The notes under the pieces are model-generated. The model saw only the letters and a program-made list of their open reading frames with translations. It had not been told where the DNA came from and searched no databases. Positions 36,495-45,510 of a stretch of DNA of 64,000 bases are shown piece by piece; position 1 is the first letter of the stretch, and each line of letters opens with the position of its first letter. The DNA comes from Aldersonia sp036524855 (GTDB taxonomy: Bacteria > Actinomycetota > Actinomycetes > Mycobacteriales > Mycobacteriaceae). Both the position numbers and the translations under genes were made by a program. The stretch lies in contig DATDBL010000145.1 in assembly GCA_036524855.1 (NCBI GenBank), forward strand, positions 36,367-100,366. Direction: 5' to 3'.

Positions 36495-36962
36495 ATGCGC
36501 GTCGGGATCGGCACCGACGTCCACCCGATCGAGGTCGGTCGACCCTGCTGGATGGTCGGTCTGCTGTTTCCCGACGACGACGGCTGCGCCGGCCACTCCG
36601 ACGGCGACGTCGGCGTCCACGCACTGTGCGATGCGCTGCTCTCGGCCGCCGCTCTCGGTGATCTCGGCTCGGTGTTCGGCGTTGGACGGGCGGAGATGGC
36701 GGGCGCCAGCGGTTCCGGCATGCTCATCCACGTGCGCTCGGTGCTCGCCCAACACGGCTACGTCGTCGGCAACGCGGCGGTTCAGGTGATCGGGAATCGT
36801 CCGAAGGTCGGTCCACGTCGCGCTGAGGCCCAACGGGTGCTCTCGGACCTGCTCGACGCTCCGGTGTCGGTGTCGGCGACGACCACCGACGGGCTGGGGC
36901 TCACGGGTCGCGGTGAGGGCATCGCGGCGGTCGCGACCGCGCTGATTCTCGAACGCGAGTGA
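36495..36962 (+). CDS. ispF: 2-C-methyl-D-erythritol 2,4-cyclodiphosphate synthase
   Basis: It cyclises CDP-ME phosphate in the MEP pathway. The 155-residue protein has the zinc ligands in GTDVHPI and GHSDGDVGVHALCDALL, and ATTTDGLGLTGRGEGIAA at the C-terminus. Its ATG abuts the ispD TAG without a gap. A complete trimer-forming family-length protein. Confidence 0.96.
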   Translation: MRVGIGTDVHPIEVGRPCWMVGLLFPDDDGCAGHSDGDVGVHALCDALLSAAALGDLGSVFGVGRAEMAGASGSGMLIHVRSVLAQHGYVVGNAAVQVIGNRPKVGPRRAEAQRVLSDLLDAPVSVSATTTDGLGLTGRGEGIAAVATALILERE

Positions 36963-37011
36963 CATCCCACCTGCCACGGTGGCCCGAAACGTCGAGGTAG
37001 GATCGCGGGTC

Positions 37012-38421
37012 GTGGCGCTTGCACTCTACGACACCGAGACACGAACTCTGCGTGAGTTCACCCCGCTGATCCCCGGGCATGTGTCGGTGTATCTCTGCGG
37101 CGCGACCCCCCAGGGGGCACCGCACATCGGGCACGTCCGCAGCAGCGTCGCGTTCGACGTGCTGCGGCGGTGGCTGCTCGCCCACGACCTCGACGTCGCC
37201 TTCATCCGCAACGTGACCGACATCGAGGACAAGATCCTCACCAAGGCCGCGGCCGCAGGGAGACCATGGTGGGAGTGGGTCTACACCTACGAGCGCGCCT
37301 TCGAATCGGCCTACGACATCCTCGGTGTGCTCCCGCCGTCGGCGCTGCCGCGGGCCACCGGGCACATCACGCAGATGATCGAGATGATGCAACGGCTCAT
37401 CGACAACGGGCATGCGTACGCCTCGCAGGGCGACGTCTACTTCGACGTGCTGAGCTACCCCGATTACGGACGGTTGTCGGGACACAAACTCGACGACGTG
37501 CAACAGGGCGAGAGCGCCGGTGAGGGCAAGCGCGACCCGCGCGACTTCACGCTGTGGAAGGCGGAGAAGCCCGGCGAGCCGTCCTGGCCGACACCGTGGG
37601 GCCGCGGGCGGCCGGGTTGGCACATCGAATGCTCCGCGATGGCCGAGTACTATCTGGGCGGCTCCTTCGACATCCACTGCGGCGGCATGGACCTGGTCTT
37701 CCCGCACCACGAGAACGAGCGGGCCCAGGCCCGTTGCGCCGGAGACGGTTTCGCGCAGTGGTGGCTGCACAACGGATGGGTGACCATGGGCGGGGAGAAG
37801 ATGTCCAAGTCCCTGGGCAACGTGCTCTCCATCCCGAACGTGCTCAAACGGGTTCGCCCGCAGGAACTTCGGTACTACCTCGGTAGCGCGCACTACCGCT
37901 CGATGCTGGAATACTCCGACACCGCGCTGGATACCGCCGCCAAGTCGTATCAGGGCATCGAACGGTTCGTCCTCGACGTGGCCACACGTGCAGGGTCGGT
38001 CCCAGCGGGGAAGTGGACAGACGCGTTCGCAGCGGCCCTGGACGACGACCTCGCGATTCCGCGCGCGCTGGCGGAGATTCACGGCGTCGTGCACACCGGC
38101 AACAAGGCACTCGACGCGGGTGACGTCACCGCAGCCGCCGAGGCGGCAGGGTCGGTGCGAGCGATGCTCGCCATCCTCGGCGTCGACCCTCTCGACGAGC
38201 ACTGGGCGCAACCGTCGCAGGACGCGTCCGCGGCGATGTCGGCGCTCGACGTGATGGTGCGTGCCGACCTCGACCGTCGTCAGCAGGCGCGGGCCGAGAA
38301 GAACTGGTCGGTCGCCGACGAGGTGCGCGACCGCCTCGGCGCCGCCGGGATCGCGGTGACCGACACAGCCGACGGGCCGCAGTGGTCGCTGGAGGGCGAA
38401 CGCTCGGAGGGCAGGAACTGA
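37012..38421 (+). CDS. cysS: Cysteinyl-tRNA synthetase
   Basis: The 469-residue class I synthetase has the HIGH motif (APHIGHVRS), zinc ligands (YLCGAT, ECSAM, FPHHENE), and EKMSKSLGN. GTG 37012 is chosen over 36979: it gives the same length as M. tuberculosis CysS and a TAGGAT -10 box (36998-37003) ends 9 nt upstream, suggesting a leaderless transcript. rlmB overlaps the stop (TGATG). Confidence 0.96.
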   Translation: MALALYDTETRTLREFTPLIPGHVSVYLCGATPQGAPHIGHVRSSVAFDVLRRWLLAHDLDVAFIRNVTDIEDKILTKAAAAGRPWWEWVYTYERAFESAYDILGVLPPSALPRATGHITQMIEMMQRLIDNGHAYASQGDVYFDVLSYPDYGRLSGHKLDDVQQGESAGEGKRDPRDFTLWKAEKPGEPSWPTPWGRGRPGWHIECSAMAEYYLGGSFDIHCGGMDLVFPHHENERAQARCAGDGFAQWWLHNGWVTMGGEKMSKSLGNVLSIPNVLKRVRPQELRYYLGSAHYRSMLEYSDTALDTAAKSYQGIERFVLDVATRAGSVPAGKWTDAFAAALDDDLAIPRALAEIHGVVHTGNKALDAGDVTAAAEAAGSVRAMLAILGVDPLDEHWAQPSQDASAAMSALDVMVRADLDRRQQARAEKNWSVADEVRDRLGAAGIAVTDTADGPQWSLEGERSEGRN

Positions 38422-39371
38422 TGGCGGGCAACTCGAGTCGCCGGGGCGCGGTCCGCAAACCCGGCAGCAAGAAGGGCCGCACCGTCGGGTCGGGCGGGGT
38501 GCGCCGCCGTGCGCTCGAGGGTCGGGGCGCGACCCCGCCCGCGGAGATGCGCAAGAATCACCCCGCGGCCAAGCGCGCCAAGGCGGCCACGAAATCCAGC
38601 GGGCCACGCCCGCGCCGTACCGAGGACACAGCGGAGATGGTGCTCGGCCGCAACCCGGTCGTGGAATGCCTGCGGGCCGGCGTGCCCGCGACCGCGTTGT
38701 ACGTCGCACTCGGCACCGAGAACGACGAGCGCCTCGCGGAGAGCGTCCGCATCGCCGCCGACCGGGGGGTGTCGATCCTCGAGGTGCCCCGCCCGGACCT
38801 CGACCGGCTCGCCGCCAACGGCTTGCATCAGGGTGTGGCGCTGCAGGTTCCGCCGTACCGCTACGCCCATCCCGACGACCTGCTCGCCACAGCGCAGGCC
38901 GGCGTGCGACCAGCCCTGCTCGTCGCGCTCGACAACATCTCCGACCCACGCAATCTCGGCGCGGTGGTCCGTTCGGTCGCCGCGTTCGGCGGCCAGGGGG
39001 TGGTGATCCCGCAGCGCCGCAGCGCGAGCGTCACCGCCGTCGCGTGGCGCACGAGCGCCGGCGCCGCGGCCAGGCTCCCGGTCGCGCGCGCGACGAACCT
39101 GACACGCACGCTGAAGGACTGGGCCCGGAAGGGCATTCAGGTCGTCGGCCTCGACGCCGGCGGGGACACCTCCCTCGACGACTACGACGGCACCGGCCCC
39201 GTCGTCGTGGTGGTCGGCTCGGAAGGCAAGGGCCTGTCCCGCCTCGTCCGCGAAACCTGCGACAGCATCGTCTCGGTCCCGATGGCCGGATCCGTCGAAT
39301 CGCTCAACGCCTCTGTTGCCGCCGGCGTCGTCCTCGCCGAGATCGCCCGCCAGCGCCGTTCGCGTGGATAG
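38421..39371 (+). CDS. rlmB: 23S rRNA 2'-O-methyltransferase RlmB (TrmH family)
   Basis: It is a SPOUT-fold methyltransferase for 23S rRNA. The 316-residue protein has a long basic N-terminus (about 65 residues, rich in Arg/Lys/Gly, probably for RNA binding), a substrate-binding domain (EMVLGRNPVVECLRAG), and the knot motifs DNISDPRNLGAVVRS, GSEGKGLSRLV and SVESLNASVAAGV. Its ATG overlaps the cysS stop. Confidence 0.95.
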   Translation: MAGNSSRRGAVRKPGSKKGRTVGSGGVRRRALEGRGATPPAEMRKNHPAAKRAKAATKSSGPRPRRTEDTAEMVLGRNPVVECLRAGVPATALYVALGTENDERLAESVRIAADRGVSILEVPRPDLDRLAANGLHQGVALQVPPYRYAHPDDLLATAQAGVRPALLVALDNISDPRNLGAVVRSVAAFGGQGVVIPQRRSASVTAVAWRTSAGAAARLPVARATNLTRTLKDWARKGIQVVGLDAGGDTSLDDYDGTGPVVVVVGSEGKGLSRLVRETCDSIVSVPMAGSVESLNASVAAGVVLAEIARQRRSRG

Positions 39372-39470
39372 CGCGCGTGCGGACACCGCCGCAGTGTCGG
39401 CAGCCGAGTGCCACCCGCCCGGGCTAGCGATGCTCCGGCACAGCATATAGCGTACCGACGGAGGGTGATC

Positions 39471-40739
39471 TTGAAATTTGTAGCGACCTTGACGGGGGTG
39501 TTCTCGGTGAGTGTGTCAGCGCGCAGATCGGCCCTTCTCCGGTGGGTGTTCGCAAGCGTGTCGGTGTTATCGATGCTCGTCTGCCTCGCACCGACTGCGT
39601 CGGCACAACCGATCTATCCGATACCGGACCCTGATCCCTTCTACGCGCAACCACCCGATGTCGGAGAGTTTCGTCCGGGCGACGTCCTGGCGGTTCGGAA
39701 CATGCCGGCACTCCCACAGTTTCCGGCGACCTCGATTCGAATGCTGAAGTTTCGGTCGACGAACTCGGCGGGGTCGCCGATAGCCGCGACCATGCTGGTC
39801 CTGCTGCCCGACAATCGCCGGCCCGATGGCCCGCTGCTGTCCTACCAGCACATCATCAACGGACTCGGCACCCAGTGTGCGCCGTCGCGCGCCCTCTACT
39901 CGACCGATCCGAACCTCACCATCCGGGAGGCGCCCGCATTGAACGGGGTGCTCCAACGGGGTTGGGCGGTCGCGCTGCCCGACCATCTCGGGCCCAACAG
40001 CGCGTACGGGGCGGCTCGTCTCGGTGGGCAGATCACCTTGGACGGCATCCGTGCGGCGCAACGTCTGCCGGATCTCGGGTTGGTGCACAGCCCCGTGGCG
40101 ATGGCCGGCTACTCCGGCGGCGGGATGGCAACGGCCTGGGCCGCAGCGTTGGCACCGACGTACGCGCCTGAACTCGATATCGCGGGCGTCGCCGCGGGTG
40201 GCGTCCCGATGAACATCTCGAAGATGGCGAAGGTCCTCGGTGACAACCCGCACCCCGCCTTCGGGCTCGCCATGGCGGCAGCGATCGGGCTCGAGCGCGA
40301 GTATCCGGACAGGTTCCCGCTCAGTTCGCAGCTCAACGCGCAGGGGCTTTCGATCCGCGACAAGATCGCAAACGGCTGCACAAACGAGATCATGGCGTTC
40401 GGCGCGGGACACAGTGCACCGGAGCTGGCATCCACCATGCAAATGACCAGCGATCCCGGCGTATGGGAGATCGGTGACGAGAACAGCCTCGAACTGTATC
40501 CGGGGGTGCCGACGGCACCGATGTACGAGTGGCACGCGACCAACGACGTGTTGATTCCGATCGACGCCATCGACAACACGATCGCACGGTATTGCGGCGC
40601 GGGCGCGCGAGTATTGTCGGAGAAGTTTCTGTCGCCCGATCACCTCACCACCGCGGTGTTCGGGTTGCCAGCGGCCATCGATTACCTCGACCAGCGGATC
40701 CGTGGACTGTCGGCGCCGAGCAACTGCCCACCGAGCTGA
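39471..40739 (+). CDS. Secreted lipase (secretory lipase family)
   Basis: The 422-residue protein has an N-terminal signal peptide (hydrophobic run before PTASAQPIYP) and an alpha/beta-hydrolase core with the nucleophile motif AGYSGGGMATAW, a late Asp (ATNDVLIP) and His (SPDHLTT), matching the LIP/secretory lipase family common in mycolic-acid bacteria. TTG 39471 has GGAGG 7 nt upstream; GTG 39465 and 39507 are alternatives. It probably hydrolyses extracellular esters. Confidence 0.88.
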   Translation: MKFVATLTGVFSVSVSARRSALLRWVFASVSVLSMLVCLAPTASAQPIYPIPDPDPFYAQPPDVGEFRPGDVLAVRNMPALPQFPATSIRMLKFRSTNSAGSPIAATMLVLLPDNRRPDGPLLSYQHIINGLGTQCAPSRALYSTDPNLTIREAPALNGVLQRGWAVALPDHLGPNSAYGAARLGGQITLDGIRAAQRLPDLGLVHSPVAMAGYSGGGMATAWAAALAPTYAPELDIAGVAAGGVPMNISKMAKVLGDNPHPAFGLAMAAAIGLEREYPDRFPLSSQLNAQGLSIRDKIANGCTNEIMAFGAGHSAPELASTMQMTSDPGVWEIGDENSLELYPGVPTAPMYEWHATNDVLIPIDAIDNTIARYCGAGARVLSEKFLSPDHLTTAVFGLPAAIDYLDQRIRGLSAPSNCPPS

Positions 40740-40757
40740 CGCGACGGCGGCGCATGC

Positions 40758-41639
40758 TCAGGCCGGGGCAAGGCGCCGGCCCGCGCGACGCTCGCGCCGA
40801 GTGCCCACGACGCGGCAGGCCAGGTAGATCACGAACGAGATCGTGGTGACGAAACTGGACACCGGCACGCCGGGGGCAAGGGAGAGCAGAATGCCGCCGA
40901 CGGCGGCGACCTCGGCGAAGATGGTCGCGAGGATCGTGGCGCGCAGGGGGCTTGCGGTCAGCCGCACGGCCGATGCCGCGGGGGTGATCAGCAGCGCCAG
41001 CACCAGCAGTGCGCCGACGATCTGGACGCCCAGCGCCGCCGCGACGCCGATGAGGACCGCGAAGATCACTGTCAATGCGCGCACCGGAACGCCGCGAGCC
41101 AGCGCGACCTCCGGGTCGGTGCTTGCGAACAGCAACGGGCGGTAGACGATCGCGAGCACGATCAGCACCACCACCGAACACGCCAGCAGCAGCGTGAGCC
41201 CGCTGGTGCCGACCCCGACGATCTGGCCGACGAGCAGCGAGAAGCTGGTCCCGGTGCGGCCGGGATAGAGCCACATGAACAGCACCGACAGTCCGAGGCC
41301 GAACGACAGGATGACGCCGATCACCGAATCCCGGTCGCGCGCACGGGATCCCAGCAATCCGAACAACACGGCCGCGACCACCGAACCGAGGATAGCGCCG
41401 ACGCCGACGCTGATCCCGGCGAGCAGAGCCGCGGACGCGCCGGTCAGCGACAACTCGCTCGTGCCGTGCACGGCGAACGACATCTGCCGGCTGATGATCA
41501 ACGGGCCGAGCACGCCGGCGAGCAGGCCGAGCAGTGCCCCGGCGAGCAGCGCCTGCTGCACGAAGTCGTAGCCGAGCAGGTGTACGGTCGTCGAGAAGTC
41601 GAACAGCTTCTCGAAAACGTCGGCGAGCCTTTCGTTCAC
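40758..41639 (-). CDS. znuB: Zinc ABC transporter permease
   Basis: The 293-residue protein has about eight or nine membrane helices and the ABC-3 family pattern (HLLGYDFVQQALLAGALLGL, SFAVHGTSELSLTGA, then VGALLVLALLITPAA). It pairs with the ATPase and His-rich binding lipoprotein upstream. The GTG start at 41639 overlaps the znuC stop. The operon is headed by a Zur-like palindrome. Confidence 0.93.
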   Translation of the reverse strand: MNERLADVFEKLFDFSTTVHLLGYDFVQQALLAGALLGLLAGVLGPLIISRQMSFAVHGTSELSLTGASAALLAGISVGVGAILGSVVAAVLFGLLGSRARDRDSVIGVILSFGLGLSVLFMWLYPGRTGTSFSLLVGQIVGVGTSGLTLLLACSVVVLIVLAIVYRPLLFASTDPEVALARGVPVRALTVIFAVLIGVAAALGVQIVGALLVLALLITPAASAVRLTASPLRATILATIFAEVAAVGGILLSLAPGVPVSSFVTTISFVIYLACRVVGTRRERRAGRRLAPA

Positions 41640-42457
41640 GGACGGTCCTCCGCCGGGTGGTGACCACCGGCGGACCCGAGCGCGTCGACCGCGTCGCCGG
41701 TCCCGATCACGACCAACCGGCCGCGCACGTGCAGCACCTCGACGTCGGTGCGATACAACTCCGAGAGCACCCGCGAGGTCATCACCTCGCCCGGTGGCCC
41801 GACCCGGAACCGGCCGTCGACCAGGTACAGCACCCGATCCACCAGCGGCAGGATCGGATTGATCTCGTGCGTGACGAACAGGACGGCGGTGTCGTGACTG
41901 CGCCGACGACGGTCGATGAGCCCCGCGACCAGCGACTGATTCGCGAGGTCGAGCGAGAGCAGCGGCTCGTCGCACAGCAACACCGTCGGATCGCCGACGA
42001 GCGCCTGCGCCACCCGCAGGCGCTGCTGCTCGCCACCCGACATCGTGCCGAGCGGCGCGTCGACGAATCGCTCGGCACCCACCTCCACGACGACGTTGTC
42101 CACGATTCGACGGCGTGTCCGGCGTCCACGTAGTCCGACGCCCCACTGGTGCCCGTCGACGCCGAGTCCGATCAGGTCACGCCCGCGCAGCGTCACCCCC
42201 GCCTCGATCGTCTTCTGCTGCGGGATGTAGCCCACCGCGGAATTGCCGGCGCGTGCGGGCGTACCGGCGATCTTCGCCTCCCCCTCGGTCAGCCGCAACT
42301 GCCCGAGCAGCACCTTCAGCAACGAGGTTTTGCCGGACCCGTTCGGTCCCAGGATCGCAACGAATTCGCCTGGCTCGACGTCGAGTTCGAGTCCGGACCA
42401 CAGCGTGCGCTCGCCGAACGCGAGCCGCGCGCCGCGCAGCGAGACGGCGGGTGTCAC
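41636..42457 (-). CDS. znuC: Zinc ABC transporter ATP-binding protein
   Basis: The 273-residue ATPase has Walker A GPNGSGKTS, signature MSGGEQQRLRVAQAL, Walker B VLLCDEPLLSLD and the switch His in FVTHEINP. The GTG start at 42457 overlaps the znuA stop by 4 bases. A longer frame exists but begins inside znuA. Confidence 0.93.
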   Translation of the reverse strand: MTPAVSLRGARLAFGERTLWSGLELDVEPGEFVAILGPNGSGKTSLLKVLLGQLRLTEGEAKIAGTPARAGNSAVGYIPQQKTIEAGVTLRGRDLIGLGVDGHQWGVGLRGRRTRRRIVDNVVVEVGAERFVDAPLGTMSGGEQQRLRVAQALVGDPTVLLCDEPLLSLDLANQSLVAGLIDRRRRSHDTAVLFVTHEINPILPLVDRVLYLVDGRFRVGPPGEVMTSRVLSELYRTDVEVLHVRGRLVVIGTGDAVDALGSAGGHHPAEDRP

Positions 42458-43470
42458 TGAGCGAGTGCGGTTTCGAGCGAAGTGGCGTTCGCGGTCAGCC
42501 ACGCAATGTAGTCGTCGCCGGCGGGCAGCGTCTCGGTGACCTCGACGACGGGCACGCCCGCGCCTGTCGCTACGGCCCGCATGTCCTCGGTGACGCGGTC
42601 CTGCGTCTGCGTGTTCCAGACGAGCGCCCGCACGGTGTGGCTCGTCAGCAGATCGCGCGTCGCGGCGATCGCGGCCGGCGGCGGATCGGTCTCGTTCTCC
42701 ACCCCGTTCGAGAACTCGGGCGGCGTGACGTCCGTGAGGCCGGCGCGCAGCAGCAGGTAGTGCGCGATGGGTTCGGTCTGTACCACTCTCGCACCCGGAT
42801 GTTCGGTGGCGATTCGGGTGGTGATGGCGTTGATCGCACCGAGTTGCGCGCGGAAGGTCGCGGCACGCTCGCGGTATCCGTCGGCGTTGGCCGGGTCCAG
42901 GGTGCCCAACTCGGTTGCGACCCGGTCCGCCACGGCGCCGGCGGTCGCGACGTCGTACCAGACGTGCTCGTTCACGCTGCCGTGATCGTGACCGTGATCG
43001 TGGCCGTCGCCGTGGCTGTGCTCGTCGCGCTCCGCCGACTCAGGGGCCGACTCGGATGCCGGATCGGACGCAGGATCGGTTGACGGATCGGAGGCAGAAT
43101 CCGGCAGCAGTGCGACCGCCTCGACCGTCGGCTTGCCCGGATCGCCGGCGAGGATCTTCTCCACGAACTCGTCGTACCCACCGCCGTTGAAGACGACGAG
43201 GTCCGCGTCGATCACTGCGGCCGCGTCCGCCGGACTCGACTCGTAGGAGTGCGGATCGGCGGCAGGGTCGGTGACGATCGACGTCACGTCGGCGTCCGGC
43301 CCCGCGACCGCCGACACCACACTGCCCCAGACGTTCGTCGACGCGACCACCTCGGGACGCCCGCCGCCGGCGCCCCCTCTGCCGTCGCCCCCGTCGCTGC
43401 TGCACCCACCCAGCACCAGCACCGATGTCGCCAGCGCGCCGAGCACCGCCACCCGCAGGCGTCCGTTCAC
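42454..43470 (-). CDS. znuA: Zinc-binding lipoprotein (ABC transporter substrate-binding)
   Basis: The 338-residue protein has a lipobox LVLGGCSS, then the metal-binding fold with STNVWGSVV, a His in DPHSYE, and a long His/Asp-rich loop (HSHGDGHDHGHDHG) typical of zinc-specific members, followed by NEHVWYD. GTG 43470 is chosen because the upstream ATG lies inside the Zur-like operator. It captures Zn2+ outside the membrane. Confidence 0.93.
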   Translation of the reverse strand: MNGRLRVAVLGALATSVLVLGGCSSDGGDGRGGAGGGRPEVVASTNVWGSVVSAVAGPDADVTSIVTDPAADPHSYESSPADAAAVIDADLVVFNGGGYDEFVEKILAGDPGKPTVEAVALLPDSASDPSTDPASDPASESAPESAERDEHSHGDGHDHGHDHGSVNEHVWYDVATAGAVADRVATELGTLDPANADGYRERAATFRAQLGAINAITTRIATEHPGARVVQTEPIAHYLLLRAGLTDVTPPEFSNGVENETDPPPAAIAATRDLLTSHTVRALVWNTQTQDRVTEDMRAVATGAGVPVVEVTETLPAGDDYIAWLTANATSLETALAQ

Positions 43471-43491
43471 GGACCCACACCCCCAAACGCT

Positions 43492-43510
43492 AATGGAAGT
43501 CATTTCCATC
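43492..43510. promoter_or_regulatory. Zur-like operator before znuA
   Basis: ATGGAA-GTCAT-TTCCAT is a perfect inverted repeat with a 5-nt centre (43493-43509), resembling the actinobacterial Zur box. It lies 23 bp before the znuA start, fitting repression by zinc-loaded Zur. Confidence 0.65.
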
Positions 43511-43550
43511 AGCCTAGAGGAGCAGCCGGCGGATCGCCGAACGGGCCAGG

Positions 43551-44315
43551 TCAGTGGCGCTCGTCGTAGAGCAGCCGCAGCGCGGTCGCGACGTCGTCGG
43601 TAGACGCCACCCGGTAGCGCGCTAGCGTCGCGCCCTCGCCGACCTTGATCCCGACGTCGCCGTCGCGCATGCGGGAGAACCCCTTCTCGTCGGTGACGTC
43701 GTCGCCGAGGAATACGACGGCGGTCGCCGCGGACCGCTCGCGCAGCAGGTCGATCGCGAACCCCTTGTCGGTCTCCACGACGGCGAGTTCGATCACCGCC
43801 TTGCCCTCGGTGACGTGCACGTTTGCCCAGTTCGCCGGGCCTTTTCGGGCTCGTTCCAACGCGAGGTGCCCGGCCTCGGGATCGGCGTTGCGTACGTGCA
43901 GCGTGACGCTCGCCGGCTTCGTTTCGGTCCCCGCCCCCGGTGTGTCCGCGGCGATCGCGCCGATTTCGCGCTCCAGGTCGGCTAGCCGGCGTCGATCGTC
44001 GTCGTCGAGCGGGGTGACGAATCCGGTGTCGAACTCGGTGCCGTGGCTGCCAACCAACTGGACCGGGTCGCCCAGTCCGGACAGCGTGGCGAGGACGCTG
44101 CGTTCGCGGCCCGAGAGCATCGCGGCGGTGGTGTGCTCGAGCGCGGCGAGATCGGCGAGCGCGCGTGCCGAGGCGGGGTTCGGCACCGCGTCGCTCGGGT
44201 TCGACACGATCGGCGACATCGTGCCGTCGTAGTCCGAGACGACGAGCAGTTCGGGGGTGTGGGCGATGGCGATCAGGGCGTCGCGCACGTCGGGCGGCAG
44301 AACCGAGGTGGTCAC
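43551..44315 (-). CDS. otsB: Trehalose-6-phosphate phosphatase
   Basis: It dephosphorylates trehalose-6-phosphate. The 254-residue HAD-type protein has the nucleophile motif VVSDYDGTMSP, GSHGTEF, a Lys region and VVFLGDDVTDEKGF. It starts with GTG. The otsA partner lies about 5 kb away in the same window on the same strand. Trehalose feeds cell-wall mycolates in this order. Confidence 0.94.
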   Translation of the reverse strand: MTTSVLPPDVRDALIAIAHTPELLVVSDYDGTMSPIVSNPSDAVPNPASARALADLAALEHTTAAMLSGRERSVLATLSGLGDPVQLVGSHGTEFDTGFVTPLDDDDRRRLADLEREIGAIAADTPGAGTETKPASVTLHVRNADPEAGHLALERARKGPANWANVHVTEGKAVIELAVVETDKGFAIDLLRERSAATAVVFLGDDVTDEKGFSRMRDGDVGIKVGEGATLARYRVASTDDVATALRLLYDERH

Positions 44316-44340
44316 GTTCTCGAACCTAGGCGAACCGGGC

Positions 44341-44853
44341 TCACTCGGAGGCCGGGACCGCGGGCACCACCTTGAATCCGGGCAGGTAGGTGCAGGTGTT
44401 CAGCGAGTTCCGGGCTGTCCCGAACAGGGCCACCCAGGTCTCGTTGGTGCTGGCGCTCACGGCCCCGGCCATCTTCGGCACCCCGAGCGCGAGGGTGCTC
44501 GGCTCCATCGCCTCCTGCCAGGTGTCGAGTTGGCCCATCCCGCCCTGGAACGTGCTCGGGTCGAACCACACCACGCTCATTCCGCGCACCGGCAGCACGG
44601 GTTCGCTGCCGGCTGGTTGCTCGAGCCAGACCCCGATTATCTCGTCGGTCGAGGTGTGCCCGGCCAGCGCCCGGCCCGCGGTGAAACCGCAATCCGGCGA
44701 AACCGGTGCGACGTCGAACCGGGCGGCGGCGAACGGATCCGGCGCGGTGGGCTCCGCGTGCGCGGGCGCGGAGAGCAATACCGCACCGGCGCCACACAGC
44801 GTCACGGCGAAAGACAGCGCCACAGCGAAAGCCGCGATTCGACCAATAGCCAT
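44341..44853 (-). CDS. Secreted protein of unknown function
   Basis: The 170-residue protein has a signal peptide with a hydrophobic core and cleavage near APAHAEPT (about residue 35). The mature part has two Cys (SPDCGF and NTCTYLPGFKV) and Trp residues (GVWLEQP, VVWFDP). I do not recognise the family. It lies just upstream of otsB on the same strand, 25 bp away. Confidence 0.75.
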   Translation of the reverse strand: MAIGRIAAFAVALSFAVTLCGAGAVLLSAPAHAEPTAPDPFAAARFDVAPVSPDCGFTAGRALAGHTSTDEIIGVWLEQPAGSEPVLPVRGMSVVWFDPSTFQGGMGQLDTWQEAMEPSTLALGVPKMAGAVSASTNETWVALFGTARNSLNTCTYLPGFKVVPAVPASE

Positions 44854-44949
44854 GACGATGCACACCACCTGTCCGGGAAACGTCTCGCAGAGACTACTCC
44901 CGTGGGGCAGGCGCCGCACACCCCCAGCGACGATCGAGCAAACGAATTC

Positions 44950-45125
44950 TCCGTCGGCGTCGGCGCCCGCCGACCTCGCCGTCCATCAGTGCGCGCAGCC
45001 CGCGCTGCGCCGCGGTCGGCGTCGGCAGCAAACCGGCGTTGAGGATCGGTGAGCAGGACTCGGGCGACGTCCAGGGCGACGTTGCCGTTACCGATCAGCA
45101 CCACCCGCCGGGGTCGAGCCGGTGG
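44950..45125 (-). pseudogene. Fragment of an FprA-type ferredoxin-NADP reductase gene
   Basis: The minus strand encodes VVLIGNGNVALDVARVLLTDP (45042-45112), the NADP-binding signature of FprA/adrenodoxin-reductase-like enzymes. The next residues do not continue the family and no FAD-binding start precedes it. It is an isolated internal fragment. Confidence 0.7.
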
Positions 45126-45203
45126 TGGGCGTGGTCGGGGTCCGACCTTCGCCACGTTCGGTACATGCCGATCGCGATCTGTCGCTCCATCGATTGCGCC
45201 CCG

Positions 45204-45300
45204 CTACCAGGGGTGGGCGCCGAGTGGGTCGATATCGGGCAGGATCCAGCGCGGGTCGTCGGCGACGACCTGAAACACTCGGGCGCATCCCGCCGATGTC
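45204..45300 (-). pseudogene. C-terminal fragment of an unrecognised protein
   Basis: The minus strand has VFQVVADDPRWILPDIDPLG and then a stop codon, which looks like a genuine protein end. The preceding sequence in this frame is nonsense, while another frame has RSFTPYTDIGGM. This suggests a frameshifted remnant. The family is unknown to me. Confidence 0.4.
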
Positions 45301-45510
45301 CGTGTAGGGCGTGAAGCTGCGGTGGATCCTCGATGTACCACATTGATCCAGACCTGAAATCGAATGCATGATGATGTCCGGGTTGTCCGGTCCCGGATCG
45401 GTAGCGGCGGTACGGAGATATGATCTGACTTGGGCTCCTGTCCGAATCGGGAGTCCGACATCGGCGGGCTTTCGGGGCAGTCTGCCTACCGAACGGGAGG
45501 ACTTGCACAA

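Larger units (their letters stand above)
44854..45510. other. Gene-debris stretch before the surface-protein gene
   Basis: Over 650 bp hold no intact gene. It contains the FprA-like fragment, the unrecognised C-terminal fragment, and near its right end TATGAT (45419-45424), a likely -10 element for the following plus-strand gene. Confidence 0.6.

Noticed and set aside
36901..38949. Long minus-strand frame across cysS and rlmB
   Set aside because: Antisense to two clear enzymes, low complexity in translation, no ribosome site.
43493..43509. ATG inside the Zur-like palindrome as znuA start
   Set aside because: It lies in the operator, adds residues ahead of the signal peptide, and the GTG at 43470 gives a normal lipoprotein signal.
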